Source of the DNA: an uncultured Verrucomicrobiota bacterium
Lineage (GTDB): Bacteria; Verrucomicrobiota; Verrucomicrobiia; Methylacidiphilales; UBA1321
Direction: 5' to 3'
DNA length: 64,000 bases
Assembly: GCA_903863295.1 (NCBI GenBank)
Contig: CAIPBM010000002.1
Coordinates: 1-64,000 of the forward strand
A model generated the notes under the pieces. It was not told the origin of the DNA. It saw only the letters and a list, made by a program, of their open reading frames with translations, and ran no database searches. Positions 61,401 to 64,000 of the stretch are shown piece by piece. How positions within the stretch are numbered: position 1 is the stretch's first letter; each line of letters begins with the position of its first letter. The translations under genes and the position numbers were made by a program.

Positions 61401-64000
61401 GCCGGAGGGGCGATTCAGCTTTCGTGGGGCGCGTTAACGCCGGGAACCGTGACAGGCTATAATATTTATCGCTCTACCTCCCCCTTCACTGACCCCTCGC
61501 AGGGGACAAAGATCAACTCCTCCCTCATCACAAGCGCCCAATATACCGATCTCCCATCCAGTGATGGCACTTATTATTATCTTGTAACCGCTGTCAGCAC
61601 GGCGGGTATTGAGGGAGTCGTCTCTCAACAACAAACCACGGCCTCGGATCGTACCCCTCCAGAAGCCGTCTCGATTCTTTATGCTCCGCAGGGCAACCAC
61701 GATGCAACGACGGGCGCGATGGCTCCTGGTATTGTCAACGTGACGGTCACAATGAGCGAGCCGCTGCAAACCGCGCCCTTTCTGAGCCTGACTCCAGCAG
61801 GTGGCTATCCGATCAGTATCACCTTGCAGGCCGACCCGACCTCCAACGTCCGTTACACGGGAAGCTTTGCCCTGCAATCGACCACCCCAACGGGCACAGC
61901 GACGGCGGTTCTCTCGGCCGTCGATCTGGCGGGTAATCGAGGCACGAAGATCGATGCGGGCGGAACGGCTTTATTCGATACCACTGGCCCGACCGTGACG
62001 GCGCTATTGGTCAGTCCGTCCACAGCGATTCAGAATAGCGCCAGCAATCCCGTCCAAGTCCAGGTGACAGTCACGCTGGACAAGCCGGTCAAGGACGGGA
62101 CGACGCCGGTTGTCGGTTACACGCTTTCCTCCAATCCGGGCAATGCTCTGACCTTCAGTAATGTCGTGGCTGGTTCGGATAACCTGACCTGGATTGCCAC
62201 AACGACGCTACCCGCTTCAGCGGGTTCCACGACGGAAAATATGTCGCTTACCTATAGTGGAGTTGATTATCTCGGCAATGCGGGAACGGCCATTAGCGTG
62301 CCGCATCAGTTTCAGGTCTATCAGGGCAATCTGCCAGGGTTGGCCGCTCCCTTTGGACTCGCCGCAACACCGCAGCCAGGAGGCAAAATTCAACTGCAAT
62401 GGCAGAGCGTGACCAGCGCATCGGATTACCAGCTCTACCGTCAAGGCCCAAGCGATAGCACGCTGCTACCGTTGGCTTTAAGTGGCGGAGCCGTTACTTA
62501 TCTTGATCAGACCCAAGCGGATGGAACTTACAGCTACACGGTGGCTTCGGTGCGCAGTCTCAATAGCCAGACGTCTACCGGTACACAGAGCGGTCCAGTC
62601 AATGCCCTGGCCCAAAGTCAGCCACCGCTAGCGCCCCAAAGCCTTGCTGCTTCCCTGGCAGGTTACGGAGTGGTGCTGCAGTGGCAGGCTCCCAACAACT
62701 TGAACGAAAATGTCACCTATGCGCTCTATCGTTCGGCCAATCCCATTACCAGCCTGAATGGACTGACGCCTATTGCAACCGGCATAACCGCCATCACGGC
62801 AGCCGATGCTCAACCGGATCCCTCAAAGCCAAATTATGCGGTTGCCGCTGTAGATGCTGCGGGCAACATTTCAGCTCCTTCCAACTCGGCTTACCTCGAC
62901 ACACAATTGTTGCCGGTCAGTTCCTTGAACATCACTCAATCTGACACCAATCCTCCGGTCATCAGTTGGTCGGCGGTTCCAGGAAACATTTCGGGTTATA
63001 ATATCTACCTCGGGCCAAGCGCTTCGCTCCAGCAGATCAATAGTTCCTTGCTGACGACTACTTCCTATACCGATACCGGCTATACGAACAATGAGCGTCA
63101 ATACACTCTGGTCACGGTCGACAACAGTAACCATTCCAGCGTGGGTCACAGTCTTACGCTTCCGATCTTATCGGCAACTTTGGATCCCAACGCGGTCGTG
63201 CGCAGGGGTTTGATCAATGATTTGATCTACACAGTGACGAATTCCTCGGCGGAGGCGATTTCCAACATCGATGTGCGTGTGGCGATCAACGGGAAGAGCG
63301 ATGTGTCGCCCACTTTCAGCCTACAACCGGGCCAGAGCCAGCAGGTCATGGTGGTGGTGGGAGGCGACGCCGATCTGCCACAGGAGAGTGCACCGATCCA
63401 AACCAGCATCGAAATCACTCCCCACGCAGGGGAACTCGTTTCCATCCAGCGTTCGGGAACCGTCCCGGTGGTTGACGGCGCCTTGGCAGTTTCCGTCCTG
63501 CCGTCGAATTTCACGCGGGGTGGAACGGGCAGCGTCCAATTCTCGTTAACCAATCCTTCGTCCGAGCCTGTGGAGATTATTGTCGCCCGTAATCAGGGCC
63601 AGTCCGCTTCGGACCAGATACGGATCAAAGTTATGGACGCCAACAATGTCGTCTATTCAACGACTCCGGTGAAATTCAATGTGGGGACTAATGTCATCAC
63701 TCTTTCGGACGGTAACACCGTTCTGCAGATCCCGCCGGGCGCAACGGTTACGTCGGCGGCCCAGCTTGTCTCAGTCCCCGACAACGTGCCGGACAACGCC
63801 TACGTCCAGCTCCAAATTGACCAAGTCTACTTTGACGAAGGCCAAGCGGACCAAGTTGTGCTTTCAGGGTTGACCTCACGCCAGGCGGTCAATGTGGTGG
63901 CCACCAGCTATTTTGTGACGGTCACCAGTGTTTCGCCTGCTACCTCCAACGGTACCCAGCCTGTGTTGATTAGTGGCACTGCCACCTTCCGCGTCACCAA
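55446..64000 (+). CDS. Giant modular surface protein, N-terminal part (runs off the window)
   Basis: Open from ATG 55446, 1 nt after the preceding stop, to the window edge without a stop: at least 2851 residues. Signal segment GLLATLIASSVAISTPSFAQ. Order of domains by nucleotide position: three near-identical LamG-type units of about 290 residues (55590, 56460, 57320) joined by a repeated helical linker (EIxRNQWNKxQADAY), a diverged LamG (58180), a chitobiase C-terminal-type domain (58880), another LamG (59130), a second chitobiase-C domain (59870), a PA14 domain (60110-60510), a third chitobiase-C domain (60540), Ig-like segments, then several FN3-type domains (61370, 62340, 62620, 62910) and further beta domains. 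No catalytic domain is seen. Likely a giant glycan-binding adhesin. Confidence 0.9.
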   Translation, partial: MKALTNIYRKANSPLLNVGGRCVGLLATLIASSVAISTPSFAQSAPPQNGLAVWLKADAGVAYDSITGRVNQWSDQSASGNNAYQGSSGNQPTYVSARTDLNGKPVLRFDGGSSFLDVPDNASLQPANAVTVIAVSQTHGNWQQDIVARALTYNYYGAWALPPLYTYGLGLQNNNVERGYLGFGSGASNWQSDLAGSTARAQRMSIATMVYDGTTENIYDSGALQGSNVVTANLNYDGGQHDLLIGAHTAYWGITGYFYGDMAEVLVYNRALTPAEQQQIEVYLADKYGLYHPNATWPTSATNNYSAAVQAEIIRNQWNKAQADAYVAFLATNPAVPATGLVSWLKADDSVTSDPTTGKVSAWGDQSFYQNSASQGSVGNQPTLVASRSDLNNKPVVRFDGGSSFLDIADNPSLKPANAVTVIALAQNAGGGQQDIVSHGLSYNYYGAWSLAPLYGYDLGVQANNVERGYIGFGSGASNWYADLSGATARPARASISTMIYDGANLNIYDSGASQATQGIAGPLNYDGTNLHDLIIGANSTWNGITNYFHGDVGEVLVYNRALTPQEQQQAEVYLADKYGVYHPNANWPKAYSTAVQAEINRNQWNKNQADTYATFVASSPVPASGLAVWLKADAGVSSDPTTGHVSQWSDQSPTGNHAYQGSDGNCPTLVSTRTDLNGKPVLRFDGGNSFLDVPDNVSLKPSTAVTIIAVAQTNSSAQQDIVSHPLTCNYYGAWALAPIYSYALGVQGNNLEHGYVGFGDGASNWYADLSGPTRFQQMSISTLVYDGNTLNLYDNGGVQASQGISGPINYDGTTPHDLLIGARVAYYGGVTSFFSGDMAEVLVYNRALTPQEQEQAEVYLADKYGLYRANATWPRNYSVAVQSEINRNRWNKSQADAYAAYLATYPALPPTGLTMWFKSDQVQATGGTVSTWMDQGPFHHDAAQGNGVLQPALVPGAINGLPVLRFNNNFLTIPDSPTLRPNQYTIFAIAKENSTATYQTLLCRQYQESGAWNYPYVTFIVDPFGVNGGNYVRSAVATDQGLFEANNGNKYDLSQFHALEWKFDGVNQYLYSDTNLVGVVASPGNLNYGGGPANLTIGTRSDLATGENLYADVAELIVYNRALTDFEKRQVETYLAERYNFAIPAPQISINGGIYSQGPQVTISSVRTDAVIHYTTDGSDPTTSSTSQIYTGPFTPPSGSVVTASVTEPGITNSSPTTVSTPFQVDPQAVFNRSSLVMWYRGDYGIGIDGSGNVTSWNDASGLPTGYQAGQGNSSLAPALIASGLNGKPALRFNGNGQFEQLNQPMPDLTDLTIFAVVNPSGNYGAIFCDSDQAGGQDMWLALDSGNAVIRADKQSTQLADGYGNRGGIAVPWGLDTSNQPRVISWTVSAGQSSVYREGNLLQTFNLTASEVGYHSANPTIGCWWDQGARESYFDGDLAEFMVFNQSLSDQDRQAVESYLLNRYAMATQVGIPVLSQAPGNYLGNVPLTISDATPGASIYYTLDGTDPTPSSTLYQYPITVESTQTVKAKAFKTGLTPSAVAGGIYTIGLPAGNGNGLAGQYYSNTNLSGDPVLIRVDPTINFNWSGTPPDPSIAHDYYSVRWTGYVIPQYSETYTFYTDSDDGPRLIVNGQDMIEQFHGQGETWYSASIYLKAGQAYPIELDYQQQNGPAVARLLWSSPSTPQQIIPQSQLASGLLNPVTVTPPVASSPGGAFTMPLTVSLSTSTPGATIVYTTDGSLPTHTSTVYSTPLPISTNTTLRALAFLAGDNDSPPITRTFTFDTSGPTLGTLQLNGANFANNATITTNGTFSIAASDPQGVSRVDFLVDNALIGSGSNSYSVNVNLASLTDGAHVLIINAYDSLGNVTTQTVDFTVQEAAPPAPNLTSPSNNFVSGSSPITVKGTATPGTTITFYNNGQPLAATVLASADGTFQGSVGLSNGNNSIQATATNPGGRGGEGPRSPAMAVTLNTAIPSAPTAFHATTLAGGAIQLSWGALTPGTVTGYNIYRSTSPFTDPSQGTKINSSLITSAQYTDLPSSDGTYYYLVTAVSTAGIEGVVSQQQTTASDRTPPEAVSILYAPQGNHDATTGAMAPGIVNVTVTMSEPLQTAPFLSLTPAGGYPISITLQADPTSNVRYTGSFALQSTTPTGTATAVLSAVDLAGNRGTKIDAGGTALFDTTGPTVTALLVSPSTAIQNSASNPVQVQVTVTLDKPVKDGTTPVVGYTLSSNPGNALTFSNVVAGSDNLTWIATTTLPASAGSTTENMSLTYSGVDYLGNAGTAISVPHQFQVYQGNLPGLAAPFGLAATPQPGGKIQLQWQSVTSASDYQLYRQGPSDSTLLPLALSGGAVTYLDQTQADGTYSYTVASVRSLNSQTSTGTQSGPVNALAQSQPPLAPQSLAASLAGYGVVLQWQAPNNLNENVTYALYRSANPITSLNGLTPIATGITAITAADAQPDPSKPNYAVAAVDAAGNISAPSNSAYLDTQLLPVSSLNITQSDTNPPVISWSAVPGNISGYNIYLGPSASLQQINSSLLTTTSYTDTGYTNNERQYTLVTVDNSNHSSVGHSLTLPILSATLDPNAVVRRGLINDLIYTVTNSSAEAISNIDVRVAINGKSDVSPTFSLQPGQSQQVMVVVGGDADLPQESAPIQTSIEITPHAGELVSIQRSGTVPVVDGALAVSVLPSNFTRGGTGSVQFSLTNPSSEPVEIIVARNQGQSASDQIRIKVMDANNVVYSTTPVKFNVGTNVITLSDGNTVLQIPPGATVTSAAQLVSVPDNVPDNAYVQLQIDQVYFDEGQADQVVLSGLTSRQAVNVVATSYFVTVTSVSPATSNGTQPVLISGTATFRVT

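Overview
The window comes from a Gram-negative, fairly GC-rich bacterium, almost certainly of the phylum Verrucomicrobiota and probably close to the Chthoniobacter/Spartobacteria side. The pointers are a 51-residue PVC-superphylum small basic protein (2700-2855), a giant protein of autotransporter-associated beta-strand repeats ending in a PEP-CTERM anchor (34711-41829), a TIGR02597-like protein (50338-51435), and many secreted plant-polysaccharide enzymes.

Layout. (1) 0-14.8 kb is mostly housekeeping: cysS, ispF, the small basic protein, an RluB/RsuA-type pseudouridine synthase overlapping argH, lysA, a carotenoid-type operon (polyprenyl diphosphate synthase, phytoene/squalene synthase, PlsC-like acyltransferase), an L,D-transpeptidase, an EamA permease, two tRNA genes (Glu, Gln), an orphan histidine kinase and a beta-propeller membrane protein. 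This part is interrupted by several families of hairpin-forming intergenic repeats, one pair of which brackets an AT-rich SUKH-type gene between argH and lysA. (2) 14.9-34.4 kb is a polysaccharide-degradation locus: GH27, GH2, two GH29 fucosidases, a heparinase-II/III-like lyase, a LamG protein, a LacI-family regulator, a SASA acetylesterase and a GH43. Two further secreted proteins (16703-18505 and 22593-24524) look like divergent paralogues with no family I can name; they may be a new CAZyme family. No sulfatase, SusC or SusD is present, so a fucosylated, galactosylated, acetylated land-plant glycan fits better than a sulfated marine one. (3) 34.7-41.8 kb is the giant PEP-CTERM surface protein. 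(4) 42.6-47.8 kb holds small exported proteins, a BlaI repressor next to an M56 peptidase fused to a DUF4019 domain, a SYLF protein, a lipoprotein, YebC and tRNA-Pro. (5) 48.2-64.0 kb is a tightly coupled run of five exported proteins: an Ig-like protein, a TIGR02597-like protein, an Ig/RCC1 hybrid, a DUF1573 protein with two cysteine-less rhodanese-like domains, and a giant LamG/chitobiase-C/PA14/FN3-like protein that runs off the right edge.

The two most interesting systems are the glycan locus with its unassigned paralogue pair, and the five-gene exported operon, whose spacing (1-nt gaps, an ATGA overlap, 5-nt gap) implies that its proteins are made together and probably form one cell-surface or secreted apparatus. 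Coordinates of starts were moved inside longer open frames where a signal peptide or the family's normal N terminus argued for it; those cases are stated.
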